Below are positions 39,849 through 48,881 of a DNA stretch of 64,000 bases, piece after piece. Within the stretch, counting starts at the first letter, position 1; each line of letters starts with the position of its first letter. The position numbers and the translations under genes were made by a program. The DNA lies in the NCBI RefSeq assembly GCF_945869175.1, contig NZ_CAMBNZ010000006.1, forward strand, positions 1 through 64,000, in the 5' to 3' direction. Under the pieces are notes generated by a model. It saw only the letters and a program-made list of their open reading frames with translations. It ran no database searches and was not told where the DNA came from. The stretch is from Limnohabitans sp. Rim8 (GTDB taxonomy: Bacteria > Pseudomonadota > Gammaproteobacteria > Burkholderiales > Burkholderiaceae_C).

Positions 39849-40628
39849 GTGAGCTACGAAACCATCGAAGTCCGCACCGAAGGCGGCCAAGTCGGCATCA
39901 TCACTTTGAACCGTCCCAAGGCACTCAATGCCCTGAACAGCCAGCTCATGGACGAGCTGGGCAGCGCACTGAAGGCCTTCGACGCCGACGAGGCGATTGG
40001 CTGCATGATCATCACAGGCAGTGAAAAAGCCTTTGCCGCTGGGGCCGACATCTCGGCCATGGCCAAGTACAACTTCAACGAGGTCTACAAGCAAGACTTC
40101 ATCACCCGCAATTGGGAAACCATCCGCAGCATCCGCAAACCTGTGATCGCGGCCGTGAGTGGGTTCGCACTGGGTGGCGGCTGCGAACTGGCCATGATGT
40201 GCGACTTCATCATCGCTGCCGACAACGCCAAGTTCGGTCAACCGGAAATCAAAATCGGCATCATTCCCGGCGCAGGTGGTACGCAGCGCTTGCCGCGGGC
40301 CTTGGGCAAGTCCAAGGCCATGGACCTGGTACTGACTGGCCGCATGATGGACGCCGCCGAGGCCGAACGCGGTGGCTTGGTCAGCCGCGTGGTGCCGCTG
40401 GACAAATTGATGGACGAAGCCCTGGGTGCCGCCCTGATGGTCTGTGGCTACGGCCAACTGTCGGTGATGGCGGCCAAGGAAAGCGTCAACCGCGCCTTTG
40501 AAAGCGGACTGACCGATGGGGTGATGTTTGAGCGCCGACTGTTTCACGGCTTGTTCGCCACGACCGACCAAAAAGAAGGCATGGACGCATTTTTGAACAA
40601 ACGCGCGCCACAATTTGTCAACCGTTGA
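39849..40628 (+). CDS. Enoyl-CoA hydratase
   Basis: A 259-residue canonical crotonase. Both catalytic glutamates are present, in [15 protein letters not shown] and [20 protein letters not shown], and the oxyanion segment [11 protein letters not shown] is intact. Start GTG 39849 ([10 protein letters not shown]) has GGAG seven bases upstream. It is divergent from paaG and could supply the PaaF hydratase step of phenylacetate degradation, or act in general fatty-acid oxidation. Its transcript ends at the terminator near 40660. Confidence 0.93.
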   Translation: MSYETIEVRTEGGQVGIITLNRPKALNALNSQLMDELGSALKAFDADEAIGCMIITGSEKAFAAGADISAMAKYNFNEVYKQDFITRNWETIRSIRKPVIAAVSGFALGGGCELAMMCDFIIAADNAKFGQPEIKIGIIPGAGGTQRLPRALGKSKAMDLVLTGRMMDAAEAERGGLVSRVVPLDKLMDEALGAALMVCGYGQLSVMAAKESVNRAFESGLTDGVMFERRLFHGLFATTDQKEGMDAFLNKRAPQFVNR

Positions 40629-40653
40629 GACATTCTGGCAAAGGCCAAAAACC

Positions 40654-40687
40654 AAAAAACCCACAGTCGCAAAACTGTGGGCTTTTG
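40654..40687. terminator. Rho-independent terminator shared by enoyl-CoA hydratase and tRNA-Met
   Basis: Stem cccacag (40660-40666) and ctgtggg (40675-40681) around an 8-base loop. A-run on the left and T-rich tract on the right let it serve the rightward hydratase and the leftward tRNA transcript. Confidence 0.85.
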
Positions 40688-40690
40688 ATT

Positions 40691-40767
40691 TGGTGGTGAT
40701 AGGTGGATTTGAACCACCGACATCAGCATTATGAATGCTGCGCTCTAACCAACTGAGCTATATCACC
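40691..40767 (-). tRNA. tRNA-Met (anticodon CAU)
   Basis: A 77-base cloverleaf on the reverse strand. The acceptor stem pairs GGTGATA with TATCACC. The D-arm is AGCTCAGTTGGTTAGAGC. The anticodon stem CAGCA/TGCTG encloses loop TTCATAA (anticodon CAT). The T-arm is GGTGG TTCAAAT CCACC. The 3' ACCA is encoded. The three G-C pairs of an initiator anticodon stem are absent, so it is an elongator Met tRNA; the CAU tRNA-Ile2, read after lysidine modification, is the alternative. Confidence 0.93.
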
Positions 40768-40828
40768 AAGAACTGTTCACTTTCAAACCCATTGTTTGAA
40801 GTGGATGACCAGCGTCACCAAGCCCGAA

Positions 40829-40834
40829 ATTATA
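40829..40834 (-). promoter_or_regulatory. Candidate -10 box of the tRNA-Met gene
   Basis: On the reverse strand a perfect TATAAT lies about 60 bases upstream of the mature tRNA 5' end, followed by a G/C-containing discriminator (TTCGGG). No good -35 is evident. Confidence 0.35.
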
Positions 40835-40880
40835 CACAAAATTCAGTGCGCCTTTCTTTGAAAGACGCAACAATACACAA

Positions 40881-41708
40881 ATGACAACACCCACAAATCC
40901 GACATCCAGTGCCGCCTCTCCAAGCCAACAAGCGGCCCAAATGGTTTGGGCGCAATGGCAGTCAGAGCAGGTCTTCCCCAGTTTTCCAGAAAACTGCAGG
41001 CCTTTGACGCCGATGCAAGGCTACCAAGCGCAGGCGCATTTGCCTGCTGTGTCGGGCCGCCAGGTCATCGGTTGGAAAATCGCTGCCACCAGCCGCAATG
41101 GGCAAGCCCACATCAACGTCAGCGGCCCTTTGGCGGGGCGCTTGTTGTCAGGCCAAGTGTTTGAAAGCGGTGCCACCGTGCCTTCAGCGGGCAACCGCAT
41201 GCGCGTGGCCGAACCGGAGTTCGCCTTCACCATGGGGCAAGATTTGCTGCCACAAACCACCCCTTTCAGCCTGCCTGAAGTCATGGCCGCTGTGGCCACA
41301 CTGCACCCGGCCATCGAAATCCCTGACTCGCGACTCGCGCCCTTCACAGAAGCGGGAGAAGCCCAATTGTTGGCCGACAATGCCTGTGCCCGTCATTTCG
41401 TGCTGGGTCCTCCAGCACCGGAGAGTTGGCGCCAGTTGGACTTGAGCACCCATGCGGTTGAGGCACAAGTCCATCAAGGCGCAAACGTTCGTTACAGCCG
41501 AACAGGCTCCGGCGCTTGGGTACTCGGTGATCCGCGCATCGCCTTGACTTGGCTAGCGAACCAACTTTCGAGTTTGAGCATCACCTTGGAAAAAGGGCAT
41601 GTGGTCACCACGGGCACCTGCATGGTCCCGTTGGAGTTGGTCCCCGCAGACTCGGCGAAGGCGGACTTCGGGGAGTTGGGTCAAGTCAGCATGCATTTTT
41701 CGGTCTAG
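40881..41708 (+). CDS. 2-keto-4-pentenoate hydratase family protein (MhpD-like)
   Basis: A 275-residue member of the hydratase/decarboxylase group that handles 2-hydroxypenta-2,4-dienoate or 4-oxalocrotonate in meta-cleavage pathways. Seen: QVIGWKIAATSRNGQAHINV, MRVAEPEFAFTMGQDL with the acidic metal-site motif EPEFAF, AVATLHPAIEIPDSR, and GSGAWVLGDPRIALTWLANQ. A roughly 20-residue Ser/Gln-rich N-terminus precedes the fold. The substrate is not determined; no meta-cleavage dioxygenase is nearby. It converges on an MFS gene. Confidence 0.87.
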   Translation: MTTPTNPTSSAASPSQQAAQMVWAQWQSEQVFPSFPENCRPLTPMQGYQAQAHLPAVSGRQVIGWKIAATSRNGQAHINVSGPLAGRLLSGQVFESGATVPSAGNRMRVAEPEFAFTMGQDLLPQTTPFSLPEVMAAVATLHPAIEIPDSRLAPFTEAGEAQLLADNACARHFVLGPPAPESWRQLDLSTHAVEAQVHQGANVRYSRTGSGAWVLGDPRIALTWLANQLSSLSITLEKGHVVTTGTCMVPLELVPADSAKADFGELGQVSMHFSV

Positions 41709-41746
41709 GCCCAGCACCTTGCTGGCCAAGCGAACCTCTGGCCCGG

Positions 41747-42937
41747 CTAAAGGGCCAGGCGAGCGGGTCTTTGAGTCCAAAACAAAACGGTGCCGCTGAT
41801 GCAGGCCATCACCATCAGACCGACAAAACCCGCACGGTAAGTGCCAAACAGGCTCGACAAAGCCCCGAACATGGGCGGACCCAAAACGACGCCCAAAAAA
41901 GTGAAGGCCAATGTGCCGCCTGTGGCCATACTGGCCAGTCCTGCAGGCGCACGGCGAGCCACTTCGGCAAGGTACACGCCATTCCAGCCGATGGCCGAAG
42001 CGCCAAAAGCCACCAAAATGGCGACCACCACGCTTTGCGGTGTATCGGGGGTCAAAAATGCCGAGGCCATGGCCCCCAAAGCCATCATGCTGGCCAACAG
42101 CAGCAGCATGCGCCCTGCCCCCAGCCAACGGTCGGCCACATAACCCCACACCACGCGCCCGCCAATGCCGCCCAACTGCGTCACTGACAGGGCCAAACCT
42201 GCGGCCACCAAACCATATGACAAGTCTTCATGCAAAAAAGTGACCAGGTAAGTGGTCAAAGACAGCTGGACCATGGCAAACATGAACGAGCAAGACGCCA
42301 TGGTGAACAAAGCGCGGTGCGCCACCACCAAACGAATGGGCTGGATCCAACTGCCCCAATGGATGGTTGCCCCGGCTTGACGGTCACTGTCGAGTTCAAG
42401 CCGCAAAGACTGTGACACTGCAGCGCACACCAGGCACAGCGCTGCCACAAACACCATGCTCAGCTGCCATTGGATGAACAAGGCCAAAGGCGGCACCACT
42501 GCGCCCGCGAGCATGCTGCCCAGTGGCACGCCCGTTTGCTTGATCGAAAACACCAGCGACATCTGGTTCTTGGGCGTGGTGCGTGCCAGCAAGTGCGAGC
42601 TGGCCGGGGTGATCGGGCCGTAACCCAAACCGATCAGTACTGCTCCTAAAAACATGGCGGGTAGCCAAGGTACAGCACACAAAATCAAGCCCAAAGCGCA
42701 CAAGACCAAGCCCCACTGACTGACACGTATCGCCCCCATGCGGGCCACCGTGGCACCGCCCATCAAGGTGGCCACCATGGCCCCGGCATAGGTCACCGAG
42801 ACATACAAGCCCACCAGCGCAGGCGACACCGCCAGGGCTTGGGCCACCACAGGGGCCATGACCGGTAAAGTCAGCAAGGCCATGGCCACCATGGCCTGGA
42901 TCACCAAAGTCAGCAGCAAGGGCCACCAGTTTTTCAT
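41747..42937 (-). CDS. Major facilitator superfamily transporter
   Basis: A 396-residue inner-membrane protein with twelve hydrophobic segments. An MFS signature lies after helix 2 (MGGATVARMGAIRVSQWGLV). GLGYGPITPASSHLLARTTP and the helix 7-12 half with GGIGGRVVWGYVADRWLGAG repeat the pattern. The start at 42937 begins directly with helix 1 (WWPLLLTLVIQAMVAMALLT). It is last in a leftward group of carboxymuconolactone-decarboxylase-like gene, Bug receptor and MFS, so it may export or import the same organic acid. Confidence 0.9.
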   Translation of the reverse strand: MKNWWPLLLTLVIQAMVAMALLTLPVMAPVVAQALAVSPALVGLYVSVTYAGAMVATLMGGATVARMGAIRVSQWGLVLCALGLILCAVPWLPAMFLGAVLIGLGYGPITPASSHLLARTTPKNQMSLVFSIKQTGVPLGSMLAGAVVPPLALFIQWQLSMVFVAALCLVCAAVSQSLRLELDSDRQAGATIHWGSWIQPIRLVVAHRALFTMASCSFMFAMVQLSLTTYLVTFLHEDLSYGLVAAGLALSVTQLGGIGGRVVWGYVADRWLGAGRMLLLLASMMALGAMASAFLTPDTPQSVVVAILVAFGASAIGWNGVYLAEVARRAPAGLASMATGGTLAFTFLGVVLGPPMFGALSSLFGTYRAGFVGLMVMACISGTVLFWTQRPARLAL

Positions 42938-42997
42938 CGTTTCATCTCCTGAACAAGCGAGACTCACACCCATGGGCCCCAACCACTGAGCGGGCTG

Positions 42998-43975
42998 TCA
43001 ATTGGCTTTGACGCCCGCCTTGACCAACAAGCCTCCCAAGGTATCGATTTCGTATTTCAAATGGGCCCTCAGCGCATCGGGTCTGGCCTGGTCCAGGTTC
43101 ACCGCCGTGATGCCCATGGCCTCCAGGCGCTGACGCACCTCGGCATCACCCACTGACTTTTGCAAAGCCGAGGTCAACTGCTCGATCACAGGTTTGGGCA
43201 AACCTTTGGGGGCGTACAAGCCAAAAGAAATATTGATGTCAAAGCCCTCCACGCCCGCTTCTGAAATGGCCGGCACATCTGGCAATTGCGGCAGGCGCGC
43301 TTTGCCCGCCGAAGCATAAGCCTTGATCTTGCCGGTTTTGACCGAAGGCACCGTGCCCGAAGTTTGATCACACAAGATATCCACTTGCCCGCCCATCAAA
43401 TCGGTGAGGGCTGGACCTGTGCCTTTGTAGGGAATTTCGTTGAGCTTGACGTTCAGGGCGTTCATCATCATCAAGCCACACAGGTGCGAAGCCGATCCCA
43501 CACCCGCATGGGCCAAGCTGACCTTGGGACCATTGGCTTTCACGTAGGCCACAAACTCGTTGAGATTTTTGGCAGGGAAATCGTTGCGCGTCACAATGAC
43601 CATCGGGCCGCTGGTGGCCCGACCAATCGGGTCGAAGTCATCCACCGGGTGGTAGGGCAGGCTTTTGTACATGGCCACGTTGGTGGCATGGCTTACATGG
43701 ATCATCAGCAAAGTGTATCCGTCGGGTTTGGCACGGGCCACCTTGGCCGTTCCGATCGAGCCCGATGCGCCTGCGGTGTTGTCCACCACAATTTGCTGGC
43801 CCAAATGCTTTTGCATGGCCCCGGCAAACACGCGGGTGATGGTGTCACCCGGTCCACCCGGGGCATAGGGCATGACCATGGTGATGGCGCGGCTTGGAAA
43901 GTCCTGCGCCGAAATCTGCAAGACACTGGCGGCCAGCAAAAAGGCCAAACCCGAACGAATGAAACGCATGCCCAT
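42998..43975 (-). CDS. Bug-family tripartite tricarboxylate transporter receptor
   Basis: A 325-residue periplasmic receptor. The signal peptide is MGMRFIRSGLAFLLAASVLQ, cut at about ISAQ. Diagnostic Bug segments: ITMVMPYAPGGPGDTITRVF, NTAGASGSIGTAKVARAKPD and PYKGTGPALTDLMGGQVDIL. Start 43975 has GGAG seven bases upstream; an ATG two codons later is also possible. It sits between the carboxymuconolactone-decarboxylase-like gene and the MFS gene; no TctAB permease accompanies it. Confidence 0.92.
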   Translation of the reverse strand: MGMRFIRSGLAFLLAASVLQISAQDFPSRAITMVMPYAPGGPGDTITRVFAGAMQKHLGQQIVVDNTAGASGSIGTAKVARAKPDGYTLLMIHVSHATNVAMYKSLPYHPVDDFDPIGRATSGPMVIVTRNDFPAKNLNEFVAYVKANGPKVSLAHAGVGSASHLCGLMMMNALNVKLNEIPYKGTGPALTDLMGGQVDILCDQTSGTVPSVKTGKIKAYASAGKARLPQLPDVPAISEAGVEGFDINISFGLYAPKGLPKPVIEQLTSALQKSVGDAEVRQRLEAMGITAVNLDQARPDALRAHLKYEIDTLGGLLVKAGVKAN

Positions 43976-44014
43976 GGGGGTCTCCTTTTCCCTTGAAACG
44001 ATCGACATGTCTGT

Positions 44015-44605
44015 TCAAGCCAGCAAGCGCTGGCGAATTTCCAGCGGGCTCAAGACCTGCAAGGGCTCGGCGTTGCCATCCGGAATGCCCACCTGCGTGG
44101 CATTGAGCAACATGGACACCATGACATAGGTGCCCGACAACACCGTCAGGTCCACCACAGCTTGTTCACCCATCTGGGCCACGGCTTCTTGCCAAAGATC
44201 GTCGGGGACGCGGTGGTTGAGCGACAACTGAACGCAATAGTCATACACCAGGCGCTCATCGGCCTGCATGCTTTGGGGGCGTTGGCATTGCTGCAATTCG
44301 CGCATCAAGGCGTCGGACAAGCCGGCTTTGCGGGCAATTCGCTCATGCGCCCACCACTCGAATTGCGCATTGGCAATGCGTGCCTGAATCAAGATCGCCA
44401 ATTCGTTCAGGCGCAGATTGACCGAGGTCTTGAAACGCAAGTAATCCAGAAAATCAAAGGCACGCCTGGCCATTTCGGGGCTGCGCAACAAAGCGTTGTA
44501 GGGCCCACCCAAGCCAGCACTGGAGACCCGCAAAATGTCATCGGCCAACGGCCGCACCTCAGGCGCCAAGGATTCGTAGGCAATTTGGGTGAATCTTTCG
44601 GTCAT
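44015..44605 (-). CDS. Carboxymuconolactone decarboxylase-like protein
   Basis: A 196-residue all-helical protein of the CMD/AhpD superfamily. Seen: SVNLRLNELAILIQARIANA, then QFEWWAHERIARKAGLSD, the E-W-x-x-H pattern of CMD-like proteins, and AVVDLTVLSGTYVMVSMLLN. The CxxC pair of the AhpD peroxidase branch is missing, so it is not a peroxidase. True gamma-carboxymuconolactone decarboxylase is shorter, so the substrate is uncertain. Start 44605 (MTERFTQIAY) is chosen over in-frame upstream codons without homology. Confidence 0.78.
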   Translation of the reverse strand: MTERFTQIAYESLAPEVRPLADDILRVSSAGLGGPYNALLRSPEMARRAFDFLDYLRFKTSVNLRLNELAILIQARIANAQFEWWAHERIARKAGLSDALMRELQQCQRPQSMQADERLVYDYCVQLSLNHRVPDDLWQEAVAQMGEQAVVDLTVLSGTYVMVSMLLNATQVGIPDGNAEPLQVLSPLEIRQRLLA

Positions 44606-44706
44606 GGGAGCGTCTGATCTATAGGAAATGGGGTTGGCAAGAAGCGACAAAGTTAACCGCATGGCTGAGCCCTTCCAGTCACCCACATGACTGCTTGACA
44701 ACGAAC

Positions 44707-45780
44707 TCAGTGGCGGAACCACCGCATGGACAAGGCCAGCGCCAACAGGGTCAACGCAAAGGCCAAAGCAGCGAACAAGGCGGTGATTTCGGTGTCACGG
44801 CGCTCCAATGTGAATTTGGAGGAGAGATGCTGGTAGATGGAAGCAAGTTCACTGGCGTTGGTGGCCCGAAAAAACTCTGCGCCGGTGGTGGCAGCCACAT
44901 CTTGCAGGGCTTCTTCATCCACCTTGGCATAAAAAGAAAAACCCTCCAAACCCGGAATGAAACCATTGGGGGTGCCAAAGGCCACGGTGTAAACACGCAC
45001 CCCTTTGGATGCGGCCCACTTGGCCACCTCTGAAGGGTCTGGACCGACGGTTCGCCGTCCGTCTGACAGCAAAATCACCGCCCCCGCGGTGTACGAGCCG
45101 ACCGGCGCTGGTTTGTCAGTGGCGGGCGCTGCTTTGTCTGAGCGTTGGTCCAATGAACGTCCTGCACCTGGGCCGCCTTGTGGACGCAATTGCCCCAACT
45201 TGAACTCGGCACCGTACAACACCGTCTCCAGATCAATGGCCGATTCGGGCAACAAGGTGTTGAGCGCTACCAGCAAGCCACTGCCGGTGGCCGTGCCCCG
45301 TTGCAGCTGAAAACCGTCGATGGCCGCCAACAAACTTTCTTTTTGGTCCGTGGCCGATTGCACCAATTGCGCATTGGCCGCAAAAGTCACCACGGCCACA
45401 CGCACATGGGCAGGCAAATCTTGCAAAAACGTTTTGGCTGCCTGTTGTGCCGCCACAATTCGGCTCGGTGGCACATCCTCGGCCCGCATGCTGCGCGAGA
45501 CATCCATGGCCAAGACCAACGTCATGTAATCGGCGGGCAAACTCACCCGCGCACTGGGGCGGGCTGCCCCTAAAAGAACAAGGGTCAATGCGACGAGCAA
45601 CAACGCAGGGGGGATGTGTCGCCGAATCCGGCTGCTGGCACCCAATGCGGGTCGAATCAATCCCAAGCTCGGGTACTGCACCGTCACGGTACGTTGGCGG
45701 CGCAAAGCCCAGATGTACCCCGCCACCAACAGGGGGATCAACAGCAATAGCCAAAGCCCCTCGGGCCAGATAAAGTGCAT
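44707..45780 (-). CDS. VWA-domain membrane protein (BatA/BatB-like), reverse copy
   Basis: A 357-residue protein: two N-terminal membrane helices (about 5-24 and 55-73), a von Willebrand A domain, and a C-terminal helix (about 330-352). The MIDAS metal motif is AMDVSRSMRAEDVPPSRI. A Gly/Ala/Pro-rich insert (about residues 180-220) interrupts the domain before AGAVILLSDGRRTVG. It is a paralogue of the protein at 48874-49962 (same topology, same MIDAS context) but on the opposite strand, divergent from the protease gene. Confidence 0.85.
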   Translation of the reverse strand: MHFIWPEGLWLLLLIPLLVAGYIWALRRQRTVTVQYPSLGLIRPALGASSRIRRHIPPALLLVALTLVLLGAARPSARVSLPADYMTLVLAMDVSRSMRAEDVPPSRIVAAQQAAKTFLQDLPAHVRVAVVTFAANAQLVQSATDQKESLLAAIDGFQLQRGTATGSGLLVALNTLLPESAIDLETVLYGAEFKLGQLRPQGGPGAGRSLDQRSDKAAPATDKPAPVGSYTAGAVILLSDGRRTVGPDPSEVAKWAASKGVRVYTVAFGTPNGFIPGLEGFSFYAKVDEEALQDVAATTGAEFFRATNASELASIYQHLSSKFTLERRDTEITALFAALAFALTLLALALSMRWFRH

Positions 45781-45837
45781 GTTGTGTGGCAGGATGGATG
45801 CAGATTTGTCACTGTATCACCGAAGGCCACGCCACCC

Positions 45838-46722
45838 ATGAAACGCGCCGCACTTTACAGCCGACCACCCCCTGCACCCTTGACCGGCCAAGGGTCCGCT
45901 GCCCTGCCCAAGTCGTTTTGGCATGCAGCAACAATTCAACGTTTGCCTTTGTGGGTGGCTTTTTTCTGGATGGCGGTGGTCTCGGCCGTGCTCACCTGGG
46001 CCTTGACCCGCCTTGCCCAACCTGCACAGGCCATCACGCAAGACGACATCCATGCCGCGGTATTGCACACCTTGAACACGCAAGAGTTGCCCTCCCGCGC
46101 AGCCCGCGCAGCGCTGCGGATCGCACCTGCCGTGGTGCGCGTGCGCACGCAAGACGAAGACAAGAAAAATCCACAGGGTGGATTGCAAGACAGCGGGGTC
46201 GGCTCGGGCGTGGTCATCTCTGAAGAAGGCATCATCCTGACCAACTTGCATGTGGTTCAAGGGGCCAAGCGCATTCAAGTGACTTTTGCCGATGGTCTGG
46301 AGTCGGATGCACAGGTGATCGCCGTTCAACCCCACAACGACCTGGCCGTGATCAAGGCCAGTCGCCTGCCCGATGACTTGCAGCCCGCCACCTTGGGCAG
46401 CAGCCAAAATCTGCAGCCGGGAGACGAAGTGGCGGCGGTTGGTTTTCCATTTGGTATTGGCCCTTCGGTGTCGGCCGGCGTGGTTTCGGGCCTGAACCGA
46501 CAATTCGGCTCGGAAGGCAAAACCATGATGCGCGGTTTGATCCAAGCCGATGCCGCAGCCAACCCGGGCAATTCCGGTGGCCCCCTCATCAACATGGCCG
46601 GCGAAGTGGTGGGCATTGTCACCGCCATCTTGAACCCCACATCGGACCGCACTTTCATCGGCATTGTGTTTGCGGCCACCATTGAAAGCGCGGGGTCCAG
46701 CCTGGGCATTCCCCCATTTTGA
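45838..46722 (+). CDS. Membrane-anchored trypsin-like serine protease (S1C/HtrA-type, no PDZ)
   Basis: A 294-residue protease. One transmembrane helix (about residues 38-57, LPLWVAFFWMAVVSAVLTWA) anchors a periplasmic chymotrypsin-fold domain. The catalytic triad is visible: His in ILTNLHVVQG, Asp in PHNDLAVIKA and Ser in ANPGNSGGPLINM. The protein stops soon after the protease domain (ESAGSSLGIPPF), so it lacks the PDZ domains of DegP/DegS/DegQ. It stands between divergent VWA genes and just upstream of moxR, which suggests a shared envelope function. Confidence 0.87.
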   Translation: MKRAALYSRPPPAPLTGQGSAALPKSFWHAATIQRLPLWVAFFWMAVVSAVLTWALTRLAQPAQAITQDDIHAAVLHTLNTQELPSRAARAALRIAPAVVRVRTQDEDKKNPQGGLQDSGVGSGVVISEEGIILTNLHVVQGAKRIQVTFADGLESDAQVIAVQPHNDLAVIKASRLPDDLQPATLGSSQNLQPGDEVAAVGFPFGIGPSVSAGVVSGLNRQFGSEGKTMMRGLIQADAAANPGNSGGPLINMAGEVVGIVTAILNPTSDRTFIGIVFAATIESAGSSLGIPPF

Positions 46723-46774
46723 TCGCCCCGATGGATGACCCTTCTCAACCCCCCGATCTTGAAAGGCCTTGTGC

Positions 46775-47824
46775 ATGAACCCCTCTGAATTGGCTTGGAA
46801 CCAGGGCCAGACGCCCCCCACTTCCAGCGTGAATGCTGCACTCATGGAGCGTGTGCTCTACGAAGTCAAACGCGTGGTGGTCGGCCAGGACGCGTTTTTG
46901 GAAAGGATCTTGGTGGCCATCTTGGCACAGGGGCATCTTCTCATCGAAGGGGTGCCCGGGCTGGCCAAAACCCTGACCGTCAACACCCTGGCGAAGGCCG
47001 TGCGCGGCAGCTTCAAAAGAATCCAGTTCACCCCTGACTTGCTACCGGCTGATCTGGTGGGCACGCGCATGTACAACCAAAAAACCAGCGAGTTCAGCAC
47101 CGTTTTAGGACCGGTTTTTGCCAATTTACTGTTGGCCGACGAGATCAACCGCGCCCCCGCCAAAGTGCAAAGCGCCTTGCTCGAGGTGATGCAGGAAAGA
47201 CAGGTCACGATTGCCGGCGAAACCCACGCTGTACCACGGCCTTTTTTGGTCATGGCCACCCAAAACCCGATCGAGACCGAAGGCACCTACCCCTTGCCAG
47301 AAGCGCAGGTGGACCGCTTCATGATGAAAGTGCTGGTGGGCTACCCCACTGAAGAAGAGGAGTTTGTAATCGTGCAACGCGTCACCGGCATGCCGGCGAC
47401 AGCCGCCGCGGTGGTCGACACCGACCAGCTGATGGCCTTGCAAGCCCAGTGCCGTCAAGGTTATGTGGACCCCGCCTTGGTGCAGTACGCGGTCAAACTG
47501 GTCTCGGCCACACGCGATCCGGTGCGCTGCGGTTTGCCGCAATTGGCCTCTTACTTGACCTTTGGCGCCAGCCCGCGCGCCACCATCAGCCTGATTGAAG
47601 GGGCACGGGCATTGGCATTCTTGCGTGGGCGACCTTACGCCTTGCCACAAGACCTGATCGACCTGGTGCCTGACGTGCTGCGTCATCGCTTGGTGCTGTC
47701 TTATGAAGCACTGTCTGAAGGCATGACGGCCGATGGACTGATTCTGAAAATATTGCAGGCTGTGCCTGCACCCGAGAAACCTTTGGACCGCCATGTTCAA
47801 ATTCCTGTTTCGCAAACGCACTGA
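46775..47824 (+). CDS. MoxR-family AAA+ ATPase
   Basis: A 349-residue AAA+ ATPase: Walker A GVPGLAKTLTVNTLAKA, Walker B LLLADEINRAPAKVQSALLE, sensor 1 MATQNPIETEGTYPLPEAQ, arginine finger region DRFMMKVLVGYP, and sensor 2 GASPRATISLIEGARALA. MoxR ATPases work with VWA proteins in metal insertion or envelope stress. The Walker A has Ala for the usual Gly (GLAKT), normal for this family. Start ATG 46775. Its 3' end overlaps the DUF58 gene by 32 bases. Confidence 0.95.
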   Translation: MNPSELAWNQGQTPPTSSVNAALMERVLYEVKRVVVGQDAFLERILVAILAQGHLLIEGVPGLAKTLTVNTLAKAVRGSFKRIQFTPDLLPADLVGTRMYNQKTSEFSTVLGPVFANLLLADEINRAPAKVQSALLEVMQERQVTIAGETHAVPRPFLVMATQNPIETEGTYPLPEAQVDRFMMKVLVGYPTEEEEFVIVQRVTGMPATAAAVVDTDQLMALQAQCRQGYVDPALVQYAVKLVSATRDPVRCGLPQLASYLTFGASPRATISLIEGARALAFLRGRPYALPQDLIDLVPDVLRHRLVLSYEALSEGMTADGLILKILQAVPAPEKPLDRHVQIPVSQTH

Positions 47825-48881
47825 AACGCCCACCCCGCCCAAGACCGCTGGGCAGCAGGGGACCCCCCCATCGGGGCTTGCGGCCATGTCTGATGCCACG
47901 CAATGGCTGCAAAGGCTGGAATGGACGGTGCTCAAGCGGCTGGATGGCCAATTGCAAGGCGATTACCGAAGCCTCTTTCGCGGTACAGGCTTGATATTGG
48001 CCGATCTGCGTGAATACCAAGCTCACGACGATGTGCGTCACATCGACTGGAACGTGACCGCGCGCATGCAAACGCCCTATGTCCGAGAGCACCAAGAAGA
48101 CCGCGAAGTGGCGGCTTGGTTTGTGGTGGATTTGTCGGGATCGACAAGTTTCGGCTCCGGCGGCACCAGCAAACGCGAACGGGCCTGCGAAGCGGTGGCC
48201 CTTTTAGGCCAGATGCTGACAAGGCATGGCAACCGCGTGGGCGCTTTGGTCTTCAATGGCCAAACCCAAGCCCACTGCGTGTTGCCAGCGCGAAGCGGGC
48301 GGCGTCACCTGCTGCACCTGGTCCACACCTTGCTCAAGACCACCCCGTCAAAGGATGCATCGACCTCTGCACAGTGCTCCGCACTGTCCCTGTGGTTGGC
48401 ACAAACCCTGTCGGTGGTGCGGCGTCGCTCGGTGGTGTTTGTGGTCTCTGACTTCATCAGCGAGCCCGGCTGGGAAAAACCACTGGCCATGTTGGCACGG
48501 CGCCATGATGTCGTGGCGCTGCGCTTGCAAGACCCCTTGGAGCTGGAATTGCCCAATGTGGGCATGCTGTGGTTACAAGATGCGGAAACCGGTGATCAAT
48601 TGTTGGTGGATGCCAACGATGCCGGTTTTCGCAAGCGCTTTGCCGATTTGGCCCAAAAAAGAGAGGCTGCGCTGCGCATGGGCTTGGCCCAAGCCGGTGT
48701 CGATGGTTTGGTGCTGCGCACAGACGAGGCGCTGGACCTGTCCTTGCTGCGGTTTGCACAACTGCGCAAACGCGTCAGCCAAATGGGCGCGGGCGTGAAC
48801 GCAAGCGTCAGCTCGGGAGCCATGGCACCTGCGGGCGCGGTAGATTGGGCTGCACGCAACCCTGGGGGCTTGCATGCCTGA
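47793..48881 (+). CDS. DUF58 family protein (MoxR-associated)
   Basis: A 362-residue protein with the DUF58 core GDYRSLFRGTGLILADLREY, then DDVRHIDWNVTARMQTPYVR and REHQEDREVAAWFVVDLSGS, the last being a VWA-like beta strand with a DLSGS metal motif. DUF58 proteins nearly always follow a moxR gene, as here, and are thought to bridge the ATPase and the VWA membrane protein. It overlaps both neighbours (32 bases with moxR, eight with the VWA gene). Confidence 0.92.
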   Translation: MFKFLFRKRTETPTPPKTAGQQGTPPSGLAAMSDATQWLQRLEWTVLKRLDGQLQGDYRSLFRGTGLILADLREYQAHDDVRHIDWNVTARMQTPYVREHQEDREVAAWFVVDLSGSTSFGSGGTSKRERACEAVALLGQMLTRHGNRVGALVFNGQTQAHCVLPARSGRRHLLHLVHTLLKTTPSKDASTSAQCSALSLWLAQTLSVVRRRSVVFVVSDFISEPGWEKPLAMLARRHDVVALRLQDPLELELPNVGMLWLQDAETGDQLLVDANDAGFRKRFADLAQKREAALRMGLAQAGVDGLVLRTDEALDLSLLRFAQLRKRVSQMGAGVNASVSSGAMAPAGAVDWAARNPGGLHA

